Of a stretch of 50,332 nucleotides of DNA, positions 32,984-40,638 are shown piece by piece. The stretch lies in contig JABSSL010000101.1 in NCBI GenBank assembly GCA_013214355.1, forward strand, positions 1-50,332, given 5' to 3'. Below the pieces are notes generated by a model that was not told the origin of the DNA, ran no database searches, and saw only the letters and a program-made list of their open reading frames with translations. The DNA is from Saprospiraceae bacterium (GTDB lineage: Bacteria; Bacteroidota; Bacteroidia; Chitinophagales; Saprospiraceae). How positions within the stretch are numbered: position 1 is the stretch's first letter; the number at the start of each line of letters is the position of its first letter. Position numbers and translations under genes: made by a program.

Positions 32984-33967
32984 TCAGAATTTAATCTCTC
33001 CGTACATGCCCATTTTATATCGCCCATCGTTCTGCACTTGTATTTTGATGGCATATACAAGATTGGCACGTTCATCTTTGGTTTGAATCGTCTTCGGTGT
33101 GAATTCAGCTTTGTCGCTAATCCAAATAATCTTACCTCGATCTTCGTTGAACCCTCCCTCACCATTGTCGACCCTCACCGTCACATCTTGGTTCAACTTA
33201 ACTTGAGGCAATTGATCTCCAGTGATGTAGGCCCGTAGGTTCATTTCCTCCAGGTTAGCAATCTTGTACAGGGGTTTACCCATCGAGATAAATTCGCCAT
33301 CGTAAGCCATTTGTGTGGTGATGGTACCTCGGTAGTCACTGATAATCAGTCCATCATTAATTTGTTTTTGAATTAAGGCCAAGCGCTTCAAGTTCGGCTC
33401 CTCCTCGCTGAGAACAGCCGTATTTTGGATAGCTACATTCTGTCTTGCAGAAGATATCTGTGCCTGTAATACACTCTTTTGGGTGACTACCCCTGCTCGC
33501 TGTTTTTCCAATACCAGTTTTTGAGCGACCAGGTCATCGAGTTGCTTCTGCGGAGCGGCATTCGCTTTCACCAAGTTTTGGAATCGTTGAATTTCCTTAT
33601 CTACATTGGCGATCTGCTGTCCAAGCGTGGCCATTTGACTTTCTTGGGTTTTTAACTGAGCGGTTAGGACACTTATTTGCGGAGCAGGATCATTGGTTTT
33701 CGAGCTAATGGCTTCAATCGAAGCTTTCACTTGCTCTGCTTGCAAATAGAGATTATCAACGTCAATGTACCCCAAGGTATCTTGGGCTTTAATGGTCTGC
33801 CCTTCCTGGATATTCAGTTCCTTAATCACTCCGGTGGCCTCCGCACTGATCACTCTTTCGATCGCTTCAAAGCTCCCTGAGGCGTCATAGTCCTTCCCCC
33901 CTTGGTCACAGGCTGAGATGACTACGATTAGTAGCAAAGTCTTAACTGAAATGATGTACCTATTCAT
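32984..33967 (-). CDS. HlyD/RND-type membrane-fusion lipoprotein (YbhG-like)
   Basis: 327 residues from ATG 33967 with a lipoprotein signal (MNRYIISVKTLLLIVVISAC). A biotinyl-lipoyl half (EGQTIKAQDTLGYID), a long coiled-coil hairpin (about 65-185) and a beta-barrel part (NLEEMNLRAYITGDQLPQVK) are in standard order. It bridges the inner-membrane permeases and the TolC-like channel. It lies 10 nt after the TolC-like gene. Confidence 0.9.
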   Translation of the reverse strand: MNRYIISVKTLLLIVVISACDQGGKDYDASGSFEAIERVISAEATGVIKELNIQEGQTIKAQDTLGYIDVDNLYLQAEQVKASIEAISSKTNDPAPQISVLTAQLKTQESQMATLGQQIANVDKEIQRFQNLVKANAAPQKQLDDLVAQKLVLEKQRAGVVTQKSVLQAQISSARQNVAIQNTAVLSEEEPNLKRLALIQKQINDGLIISDYRGTITTQMAYDGEFISMGKPLYKIANLEEMNLRAYITGDQLPQVKLNQDVTVRVDNGEGGFNEDRGKIIWISDKAEFTPKTIQTKDERANLVYAIKIQVQNDGRYKMGMYGEIKF

Positions 33968-33977
33968 GTTATTTTCT

Positions 33978-35276
33978 TTAGTTCCCGCTTGTGGTTTTAA
34001 GATTGTATTGAGCTTGTAACAGCATGGTCTCATGAAGTTCTAGTTCTTGTTTTGCCCGACTAGCGTCATTCAAAATTTTAATGTAATCGATCGTTGTAAT
34101 GAGTCCATTGAGCAATTGAACTTCGGCTATACTTTTGATTTCTTCTCGTAGTATTACCGCCTTCTGATCTGCAGCAATCATATCGCGGTATTTGCTGACC
34201 TCAGAGGACTGCTGAGCTTGCGTCATTTCGGTATTGAGCAAAAAGGTTTCTTTTTGGGTATTAACCAGTTGACGTTGAATAGCTAGTTTTTGCCGGTCAT
34301 TATTGGTCTTGTAAAGACTGGACAAGTTCCAATTGAGTCGCAGCCCTGTGGTATAGAAAGTGGAGAATTCGTTACTCAAGAGGTTAAGGCCTGGTCGCCC
34401 GTAGCCACCTTGAAAGAACAAGCCTACATCAGGGATATACCGATTGTTTATTTGGGCGTCTTGTACGGTCAGAAGTTGTTCCTGTAAGTCGAATAATCGA
34501 AGCTCGGGTCTATTCAAGGTAAGGGCTTCTTCGTAACCTATTGGGGGGATCAAATTGGTGGATGGGCCGATGCGCCTACCCGTTAGTTGGGAAAGCATAA
34601 CTAAAAAGGCTTTTCTGTTGGCTTCATTTTCCTCCAGCTGTTGCCCAACTCTAATCTTCTCCACTTCTAGCAACTTTTGGTCCATTAGTGTGGAAGTACC
34701 ATTGGCAACCGCCGCTTTGAGCCTGGAGAGGGTGCTATCAACATCCTGTTCCATTAAGACTAGCTGCCCATTTTTGGCCTGCATTAGTAGAATGGAAAAA
34801 TAGATCTGGTTGACTCGATCCTGAAGTTGGAATAGGTCAATCTCAACCTGCTGCATTTCGATTTTCCCATTGAGATCGATCTGATCTTTTTGAGATCTGA
34901 TATTGGAAAAATTAGTCAAAGGCTGATAGATCTCAGCTGTGATCCTGTATTGATCCTTATCCAAAGTAGGGATCTCCGTATTTGGCAGATCTATGGCTAA
35001 TTGTGTCACCTCAGATTGATAGGTCGCCTGGCCATTGATATTTACCTGCGGTAGTTTTCCTTTAGACGCATTACTTAAGCTGTACTGCGTTGACTTAGCC
35101 AAGAGATCTAATTGAGCAACCAAGGGATAATTCTCCCTAGACCATTGGTAGCAGTCCGAAAGGCTTACTGTCGGTAAGAAGAGAGTCTTCTGATCGTCTT
35201 GCCCCTGCATTGTCCCCCAAGCAGATACTAGCAAGAGGAGGAGGTATAGGGTTTTTTTTGACAAACAACTATTCAT
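33978..35276 (-). CDS. TolC-like outer-membrane efflux protein
   Basis: 432 residues with a signal peptide (MNSCLSKKTLYLLLLLVSAWG). Two OEP-type repeats with long helices (LLAKSTQYSLSNASKGKLPQVNINGQ type; second repeat from about 250) fit the TolC fold. First structural gene after tetR. An 18-bp near-palindrome matching the sites upstream of tetR sits 5 bp before the start codon, so regulation by the TetR protein is likely. Confidence 0.9.
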   Translation of the reverse strand: MNSCLSKKTLYLLLLLVSAWGTMQGQDDQKTLFLPTVSLSDCYQWSRENYPLVAQLDLLAKSTQYSLSNASKGKLPQVNINGQATYQSEVTQLAIDLPNTEIPTLDKDQYRITAEIYQPLTNFSNIRSQKDQIDLNGKIEMQQVEIDLFQLQDRVNQIYFSILLMQAKNGQLVLMEQDVDSTLSRLKAAVANGTSTLMDQKLLEVEKIRVGQQLEENEANRKAFLVMLSQLTGRRIGPSTNLIPPIGYEEALTLNRPELRLFDLQEQLLTVQDAQINNRYIPDVGLFFQGGYGRPGLNLLSNEFSTFYTTGLRLNWNLSSLYKTNNDRQKLAIQRQLVNTQKETFLLNTEMTQAQQSSEVSKYRDMIAADQKAVILREEIKSIAEVQLLNGLITTIDYIKILNDASRAKQELELHETMLLQAQYNLKTTSGN

Positions 35277-35280
35277 ATGA

Positions 35281-35298
35281 TTTAATCATTTGTTTAAT
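35281..35298. promoter_or_regulatory. Probable TetR operator at the tolC-like gene
   Basis: TTTAATCATTTGTTTAAT matches at 17 of 18 positions the reverse complement of the two sites at 35978 and 36003. It lies in the 42-bp gap between tetR and the TolC-like gene. Confidence 0.7.
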
Positions 35299-35318
35299 TC
35301 GCGAGTAAAAAAATAGTT

Positions 35319-35933
35319 CTACTTCACTTTCAACATCTCATTAACCCAAAGCGGGATTAATCTTTTTCTTTCCTCAAGCATATCAGCATATTGCTGATCG
35401 GATATTCCAGTAGAGGCGGCAATCATGGGCTTTGCTAAGAATGGAAAGACCACAAGGCCTATCAAATTTAGGATAAAATGAATCGGATTAATCGGTGGTA
35501 TTTTACCCTCCATACTAGCCTGGATGAACTGTTGAAAGAAAAAAGAGTGTTTCGCTTTTTGCAGTGCTCCAATTTTCTCTAAATACCCCTCCGGATCCTC
35601 TCTAACATTACTCAAAATAAAGTGTGGAATATTGGCATTCCCTGAAAGAAGGTCGATATAATGAGTAACAAAAGCCTCGATCTTTTCTTCAATCGAAGTC
35701 TGTTCATCATTCAGAATCTTTATGACTCCACCAAAAAAGGTCTGCATGGTTTCCGTCATAATGATATCGTACAGCTTCTGCTTACTTCTGAAATAGTAAT
35801 TCAGCAAGGCTAGATTTATCCCAGCCTTTTCAGCAATATCTCTTGTTCTCGCCCCCGCGAATCCTTTCTCTTGAAAGATCGTTCGGGCTGCATCCTTTAT
35901 CTTCTGTTCGGTATCCTTTTCCTTTACTGCCAT
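35319..35933 (-). CDS. TetR-family repressor of the efflux operon (CecR/YbhL-type context)
   Basis: 204 residues. The N-terminal HTH is clear: KIKDAARTIFQEKGFAGART, then RDIAEKAGINLALLNYYFRSK. The C-terminal ligand domain is helical, without a recognised family. Gene order TetR-TolC-HlyD-ATPase-ATPase-permease-permease parallels E. coli cecR-ybhGFSR, a xenobiotic efflux system. Its promoter has TACCTTTG (35964-35957) as -7 element with operator copies directly upstream, which indicates autorepression. Confidence 0.9.
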   Translation of the reverse strand: MAVKEKDTEQKIKDAARTIFQEKGFAGARTRDIAEKAGINLALLNYYFRSKQKLYDIIMTETMQTFFGGVIKILNDEQTSIEEKIEAFVTHYIDLLSGNANIPHFILSNVREDPEGYLEKIGALQKAKHSFFFQQFIQASMEGKIPPINPIHFILNLIGLVVFPFLAKPMIAASTGISDQQYADMLEERKRLIPLWVNEMLKVK

Positions 35934-35956
35934 CTACTACATCTATATTGTCTGTA

Positions 35957-36020
35957 CAAAGGTAAGGGAAAATATGATTTAAACAAATGATTAAACCACT
36001 TTTTTAAACAAATGATTAAA
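35957..36020 (-). promoter_or_regulatory. tetR promoter with two 18-bp operator repeats
   Basis: Two identical copies of TTTAAACAAATGATTAAA at 35978-35995 and 36003-36020, 25 bp apart. Each is a near-palindrome of the form TTTAAwCAwwTGwTTAAA. A perfect TAnnTTTG -7 element (TACCTTTG) lies at 35964-35957, so the near operator covers the spacer region of the promoter. Confidence 0.75.
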
Positions 36021-36080
36021 AACTAAGCTTGATTTGATTGTATTAAAGAAAAAACTGCTTGCAATACTTTTGTTTACCTA

Positions 36081-36113
36081 TAAGCCGCCCCGGACGATGT
36101 CCGGGACGGCTTA
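36081..36113 (-). terminator. Terminator hairpin after the DUF2892 gene
   Basis: TAAGCCGCCCCGGAC (36081-36095) pairs with GTCCGGGACGGCTTA (36099-36113) with one mismatch and a 3-nt loop, extended by CCT/AGG flanks. It separates the DUF2892 gene from the tetR promoter. No long T-run, but the stem is very stable. Confidence 0.7.
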
Positions 36114-36160
36114 CAGGTGGTTTATTCTGAATCTGACTATCTATCAAATCTCGCTGAGCG

Positions 36161-36397
36161 CTAACTGGCTTTCTTCAGCGTAGATTTATCAGTCACTTTT
36201 ATTTGGCTAGTCTTAGCTTCAGCAGCAGCTGGAGAGTTTAAACTTACTCCCATCAATGCACTAAGGAAAATCGGAAGTCCTAAGATAGTCAACCAATGCA
36301 TGCCAGTAAATACACCAGCAATAATGACAGCCATCATTAGGAAAAATCGGATTACAACACCACCAATACTAAGAGAAAACATATCAACCTTAATCAT
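36161..36397 (-). CDS. Small DUF2892-like membrane protein
   Basis: 78 residues from ATG 36397. An in-frame GTG at 36427 lies on the predicted -7 element and is therefore unlikely. Two membrane helices (about 9-28 and 31-50: GVVIRFFLMMAVIIAGVFTG, HWLTILGLPIFLSALMG), then a polar Lys-rich tail. This is the DUF2892/YgaP membrane module, which in E. coli YgaP is fused to a rhodanese. Its tandem-box promoter is of the same type as that of the rhodanese at 16416. Confidence 0.75.
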   Translation of the reverse strand: MIKVDMFSLSIGGVVIRFFLMMAVIIAGVFTGMHWLTILGLPIFLSALMGVSLNSPAAAEAKTSQIKVTDKSTLKKAS

Positions 36398-36426
36398 GTC
36401 TAGAGCTTTTTTGTTTATTGATATCA

Positions 36427-36491
36427 CAAATCTAGACGGAATTGGGCCGAAGCTCGGTGACGAATGTCATCTCCCTATGTGATCTTTATCA
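36427..36491 (-). promoter_or_regulatory. Tandem CRP/FNR-like boxes and -7 element upstream of DUF2892 gene
   Basis: Boxes TGATCTTTATCA (36480-36491, within the 16-bp palindrome TGTGATCTTTATCACA) and TGACGAATGTCA (36458-36469), 22 bp apart. A perfect TAnnTTTG (TAGATTTG, 36434-36427) starts 29.5 bp from the near box centre. The opposite side faces the 3' end of the barrel gene, so this is a one-way promoter. Confidence 0.85.
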
Positions 36492-36522
36492 CACAGGCCT
36501 TGGTGCTAGTTCAGAAGCTTAT

Positions 36523-37200
36523 TTAGTAATGGCCATCAGCATCCGCTTGGAAGGTATAGAGAAAGGTCAGGCCTCCCATCGTATACCAATCATTGGTATC
36601 ATCTGCCCCCATTTTGCTAACACCATCCAAGTAATCCGAGAAGACGGGGCGAGTGCCGACATCTAAAGTTAGAGTTATGGCCTTGGTCATTTCAAAACGT
36701 ATCCCAAGATTGATCGGTACAATGAAGAAGGTTGAAACATCATTTTCTTCCTTCATATTAGAGGAGCTGCCAGCATAAGCGACCTCAGCATTGGCTCTAG
36801 CCACACCCATACCAATTGAAACAAAAGGTGAGAATTGTCGGGAGAAAGCCCCAACATTGTTGAATCGACTCGATCCAAGGACATGCCACTCCGCATTGAC
36901 AGTAAACTCCATCAGGTTTCCGTCCATTTGTAGTCCACGGCCTTCCCGAGCGGCATAAGGCATATCAGTTCCACTAATCTGGGTGAAGGCACCGGCAATT
37001 TTAAAGGCATATCTAGGATGGAAGAACTGACGGTAGGTAATTCCAGCCACAATACCTAAGTCACTGGCCGCAAAAGGACTTGGTGAAAGGTCACCTTGAT
37101 AGGCAGACATTCCAGCCAAGATCCCAAACTCTGAACTCTTCTGGGCAGTTAAAAGATGGCTACAGGACAAAAACAATACAAGTGCAAAAAATCGAAACAT
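36523..37200 (-). CDS. Outer-membrane beta-barrel protein (DUF6089-like)
   Basis: 225 residues with a signal peptide (MFRFFALVLFLSCSHLLTAQ). Alternating beta strands begin with EFGILAGMSAYQGDLSPS, the opening typical of the Bacteroidota DUF6089 barrel family, and end in an aromatic strand (WYTMGGLTFLYTF). Probably an eight- to ten-strand barrel; substrate unknown. It is a single gene with no link to the tandem-box promoter downstream. Confidence 0.8.
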   Translation of the reverse strand: MFRFFALVLFLSCSHLLTAQKSSEFGILAGMSAYQGDLSPSPFAASDLGIVAGITYRQFFHPRYAFKIAGAFTQISGTDMPYAAREGRGLQMDGNLMEFTVNAEWHVLGSSRFNNVGAFSRQFSPFVSIGMGVARANAEVAYAGSSSNMKEENDVSTFFIVPINLGIRFEMTKAITLTLDVGTRPVFSDYLDGVSKMGADDTNDWYTMGGLTFLYTFQADADGHY

Positions 37201-37588
37201 AGGAATGGTTATTTATCGGTGAAATAATGGAATATCATGACGATTAAATAACCGGGGGAAGTTCGCAAATCCTTTCAAGAGGATTGTTTATCTGGAGTTT
37301 GATCGGATAAGAAGACTACTATTTGATGTACCATTGCCTTAGCCTTTTATCGGCTTCATCAATGGCATAGTTGCCAAGGAAAAGAATGTTTAGATGAAGA
37401 TATGTCTTGGGAAAGGATAAATGTCTATTATCAATAATGTATTCGCAGGGAAAAAAATTGTGTGCGCCACCTCTTTTTTACAATTAGGGTAAAACTATCT
37501 ACATACTTGCTAACTCATTGACAGAGTACTTGCTCGAAACTTCAATTGCCATTGGCGTCAGGAAAGGCCCCTTCCCAACTAGCCTCGT
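37201..37588. other. 388-bp noncoding gap
   Basis: It holds the promoter of the barrel gene and the 3' end of the small membrane protein gene. An imperfect inverted repeat CCATTG...AGCC / GGCT...CAATGG lies at 37331-37365. No CRP/FNR-like tandem box and no convincing reading frame are seen. Confidence 0.5.
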
Positions 37589-37873
37589 TTACATAGCTTG
37601 CATTCCCCCCATGCAGGCAGAAAAACCAACTAGAAGCACTACGCAAAAACTAATCAAATACATCTTCCCTTTCTCCCTGTCTTTTCGCACAAAGAAGACA
37701 ATGCCTATTATGAGTAGAATGGCCACATGGATAGCCAATAAGGTCATCATGATCAGTCCGTATCCTGCTCCCGCATAACCACTATGGTCTTGAGAAACTA
37801 TTGCTGCTGACACAATGGTGTAGATGGCGAGAATGATCAAATTGATCCCAATGTTTCGTCCGGTTCCTTTCAT
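37589..37873 (-). CDS. Small three-helix membrane protein next to the radical SAM gene
   Basis: 94 residues from ATG 37873 (MKGTGRNIGINLIILAIYTIV). Three membrane helices at about 8-25, 35-58 and 70-88, with a short basic loop (RKDREKGK). No family recognised. It starts 10 nt after the radical SAM gene, so the two are probably co-transcribed and the protein may hold the enzyme or its substrate at the membrane. Confidence 0.65.
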   Translation of the reverse strand: MKGTGRNIGINLIILAIYTIVSAAIVSQDHSGYAGAGYGLIMMTLLAIHVAILLIIGIVFFVRKDREKGKMYLISFCVVLLVGFSACMGGMQAM

Positions 37874-37883
37874 GATAGGTAGT

Positions 37884-39281
37884 TTAAAGTGGATGCTCCA
37901 ATAGGGTTTGCATGTAAGCTTCTTGCTCCTCCTCACGATAGAAGAGGTTCATCGTTTCAAAGGGAATAATCCGACCATCCTTATGCACGATATGGACACA
38001 ACTCTTCTTGATGGCTCGAACATCGAAGTTGTAGGCATCCATGAAGTTCATAATAATGATTCGGAAAAGGTTATTGTAGGCCAGTCCAGGAGCCTTTACA
38101 TGTGGTAAGCAACACATCAATTCATATAAATCTCCTTCGATTGCATCAACCGAGTGTGCTGTACTGAACACCTTCAACACTTGTTCATGGAGACCTTGAT
38201 CTTGTTCATACACTATCGTATTCCGGCTGTTATTGAGTAATTGATCCGGATCCAAGTATCTAGTCAAAGCGTGAACCTGCCCATCAATTTTCAAGGCGTA
38301 AGCCATCGTGAGCGCATCCGGGTTGCAGGGGACTGGTAGCAAATCATTGGCAGAAAAAATATCGGTCTGATCTAAGATGGACTGCCGCACCTCCGTTGGC
38401 GTTAAGCGATCGGTCTTAGGGTCAAAATTGTCCACTCTGCCAGCGATCTGAGTGGGCTGAAAGGTAACTCCTCTCACGCAGGGCTGTTGCAGAGCAAAAT
38501 CAATAATTTTACCGACCTCATCGTCATTCAGTCCTTTTTGCAAGGTGACTACCAAGGTAGTTGATAAATTGAATCGGTTAAGATGTTCCAAGGCCTTCAT
38601 TCTCGTCTCCAGCAAATTTTCACCCCGCATGCTTTCCAATGCCGCCGGCTTGAAAGAATCAAACTGCAAATAGATTTCGAAATCAGGCATGTAACTAGCC
38701 AAACGTTCCACGAATCGTATATCCTTCGCTATTCTAATGCCATTCGTATTCACCATCAAGTGTCGAATTGGGCGCGCTTTAGCCAAGTCTAAAATTTCGA
38801 AGAATTGCGGATGGACAGTCGGTTCCCCTCCACTAATCTGCACCACATCTGGCTCCCCCTCATTTCGTACGATGATATCCAGCATTTCCTCTATTTCTGC
38901 CAAAGTACGGTGACGTCCGTGCATCGGAGAGGAGGAAGCATAACAGGTGGGGCAACTTAGATTGCAACGGTCAGTGACCTCGATAAGCGTAAGGCAGGAA
39001 TGCTGCTCATGATCCGTGCACAAACCACAATCATAAGGGCAGCCATAATGTGTTTTGGTATTGAAACGTCGGGGATACTCTGAGGGCTTATTGTAATTTC
39101 TGATGCTTTTGTAGTACTCCACATCAGTAGCTATCAGGACTTTTTCCAACCCATGCTCTGGGCAGCGCTTCAGCATAAAAACCTGATCATCCTCAAAAAC
39201 AATCTTCGCTTCTACCCTTCTCAAGCAAGTTGAACACAAGCTTAAAGTGAAATCGTAATAAACATATTTACTTTCAGGCAT
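37884..39281 (-). CDS. Radical SAM enzyme of the tetraether-synthase (Tes)-like family
   Basis: 465 residues. An N-terminal cysteine module (CSTCLRRVEAKIVFEDD, KRCPEHG) is followed by YGCPYDCGLCTDHEQHSC, then the radical SAM cluster C-x3-C-x2-C in TDRCNLSCPTCYA and the SAM-binding ISGGEPT. The C-terminus has DAYNFDVRAIKKSCVH and DGRIIPFETMN. The N-terminal CP-DCGLC segment plus this end matches the archaeal Tes/MJ0619-like group, whose founding member joins lipid tails to make tetraethers; other members have unknown substrates. Not a MoaA. Predicted chemistry is radical C-C coupling or methylation-like modification, perhaps of membrane lipids. Confidence 0.75.
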   Translation of the reverse strand: MPESKYVYYDFTLSLCSTCLRRVEAKIVFEDDQVFMLKRCPEHGLEKVLIATDVEYYKSIRNYNKPSEYPRRFNTKTHYGCPYDCGLCTDHEQHSCLTLIEVTDRCNLSCPTCYASSSPMHGRHRTLAEIEEMLDIIVRNEGEPDVVQISGGEPTVHPQFFEILDLAKARPIRHLMVNTNGIRIAKDIRFVERLASYMPDFEIYLQFDSFKPAALESMRGENLLETRMKALEHLNRFNLSTTLVVTLQKGLNDDEVGKIIDFALQQPCVRGVTFQPTQIAGRVDNFDPKTDRLTPTEVRQSILDQTDIFSANDLLPVPCNPDALTMAYALKIDGQVHALTRYLDPDQLLNNSRNTIVYEQDQGLHEQVLKVFSTAHSVDAIEGDLYELMCCLPHVKAPGLAYNNLFRIIIMNFMDAYNFDVRAIKKSCVHIVHKDGRIIPFETMNLFYREEEQEAYMQTLLEHPL

Positions 39282-39313
39282 AGGTGTTGTTTCATTTGGT
39301 GTTTTCCTGTAGG

Positions 39314-39327
39314 TAAGATAAATCTTA
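39314..39327. promoter_or_regulatory. 14-bp palindrome in the divergent radical SAM/glucosaminidase region
   Basis: TAAGATAAATCTTA is symmetric around a 2-bp centre and sits 33 bp upstream of the radical SAM start codon. It could be an operator. It differs from the CRP/FNR-like and TetR sites in this window. Confidence 0.35.
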
Positions 39328-39410
39328 TCAAGGACAATTGCATGGTTTGGAAAAACAAACTTTTTGTTTTATTTTTGTTTTATAATAAACTTTTAAAACA
39401 TTTTTATGCC

Positions 39411-40190
39411 ATGCAAAGCTTTCCAGTACCCAAACAACAAATAATATTTTACCTGAAAAAGAATTGGTTCAAGATCAGTTTAGGCATTTTATTGTTGTTT
39501 TTGGTATTGAAGAAAGATTTTAGCTTCCAGATAAATCTTACAGCTCCGACAGAACAAGAAATTCCCGTAGAGGAAGAGCGCCGCTATCTTCCGAAGGCAG
39601 ATAAACCTTCGAAAAGGGAAACTTTTACCGATAAGCAGGGAAAAGAAGAACTCAGTCTGGAGCACCCTCCCATCGAAGAAACTTTTGATGTTTCTCCCTT
39701 TGCTCACCTTGGAGCGGGTGGACATACTTTGGAAAATCAATTGAAGCGGGTGGACATCGAGATTGTCAAAGCGTATATCAAACGTTTTGCTCATGTCGCC
39801 GAGAACGAGCAAATAAAGTTCAAGATTCCAGCCTCTATCACTTTGGCCAATGCACTACTGCAAAGTCAAGCGGGTCAACATCCTATTGCACAGCGCAATA
39901 ACAATAACTTTGGATTGGTATGCACTAAAGACTGGATTGGCGATACGATTGAATGGGAAGATCAGTGCTTTCGGGATTACGAAAATGCCTGGACTAGCTT
40001 TAGAGACCACTCCCTCTTTCTTACCACAGGTGCCAATTCTTCCCTACAAAAATTGGGTGAAGAAAACTACAAAGGATGGGCAAAAGCACTGGAGAAAATC
40101 AACTTCGCTGGACAGAAAAATATTGCCAATCAAATCATCCACACGATCGAAAAATATCAACTGTATCGCTTTGATTCCGAACTAGAGTAA
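39411..40190 (+). CDS. Membrane-anchored glucosaminidase (peptidoglycan hydrolase)
   Basis: 259 residues from ATG 39411; an in-frame ATG at 39342 is in a very AT-rich stretch and less likely. An N-terminal anchor helix (about 18-38, ISLGILLLFLVL), a charged linker, and a C-terminal Glucosaminidase domain (about 125-259) with the pattern IPASITLANALLQSQAG, N-N-N-N-F-G-L and YENAWTSFRDHSLFL. This is a FlgJ-C/LytG-like fold. It trims cell-wall glycan strands in the periplasm. Monocistronic by position. Confidence 0.82.
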   Translation: MQSFPVPKQQIIFYLKKNWFKISLGILLLFLVLKKDFSFQINLTAPTEQEIPVEEERRYLPKADKPSKRETFTDKQGKEELSLEHPPIEETFDVSPFAHLGAGGHTLENQLKRVDIEIVKAYIKRFAHVAENEQIKFKIPASITLANALLQSQAGQHPIAQRNNNNFGLVCTKDWIGDTIEWEDQCFRDYENAWTSFRDHSLFLTTGANSSLQKLGEENYKGWAKALEKINFAGQKNIANQIIHTIEKYQLYRFDSELE

Positions 40191-40638
40191 ATTTCTGACA
40201 AAATTATTGTGGGTTTTCGAATTGTTAAGCTAAGTTTTTATATATTTCGTGCATAGGAATGTATAGCTATTTGGTAGCTATCCCTGTGTCGGACTTTACT
40301 TTCCTAATCAGGTCCCTGAGTTGATTTATAACCAATAAGTATGTTTGATTTTAGCGCAGGGAACAGCCTACTTTTCCTTTTAGCTGAGTTCGATTCTATC
40401 CAAAGGCAAGATTAGATCTGAGTTTTGATTTAATCCCGTCGGGATATTGAGGAGAATGATCCAGCTAAACAGTTTAAGAAAATGCTACTGACTTTATTGC
40501 AAGGCACTTCTATTGAAAAGTCGTTGCAGTTGGGCTACTTGGGTTAGTCTATTGGGTCAAGCCTCAGATTCCAAGACTTACTAAGAGAATAAAAACAAAA
40601 ACTAGTTCAATTTTCAAATAGGACAGAAATCAAGCGGT
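40191..40638. other. 448-bp noncoding gap upstream of glgA
   Basis: It holds the glgA-glgC promoter region. Only a short palindrome ATCCCGTCGGGAT near 40432 and AT-rich tracts are seen; no reading frame, tandem box or known riboswitch is recognised. A long glgA leader or a small RNA is possible but unsupported. Confidence 0.5.

Noticed and set aside
32980-33165. 62-residue N-terminal extension of the ABC ATPase
   Set aside because: It overlaps the 3' end of the membrane-fusion protein gene and has no family resemblance; the ATPase domain starts at ATG 32979.
40191-40638. Riboswitch or stable RNA in the gap upstream of glgA
   Set aside because: No conserved riboswitch core or convincing long stem was found by eye; only a 13-bp palindrome.
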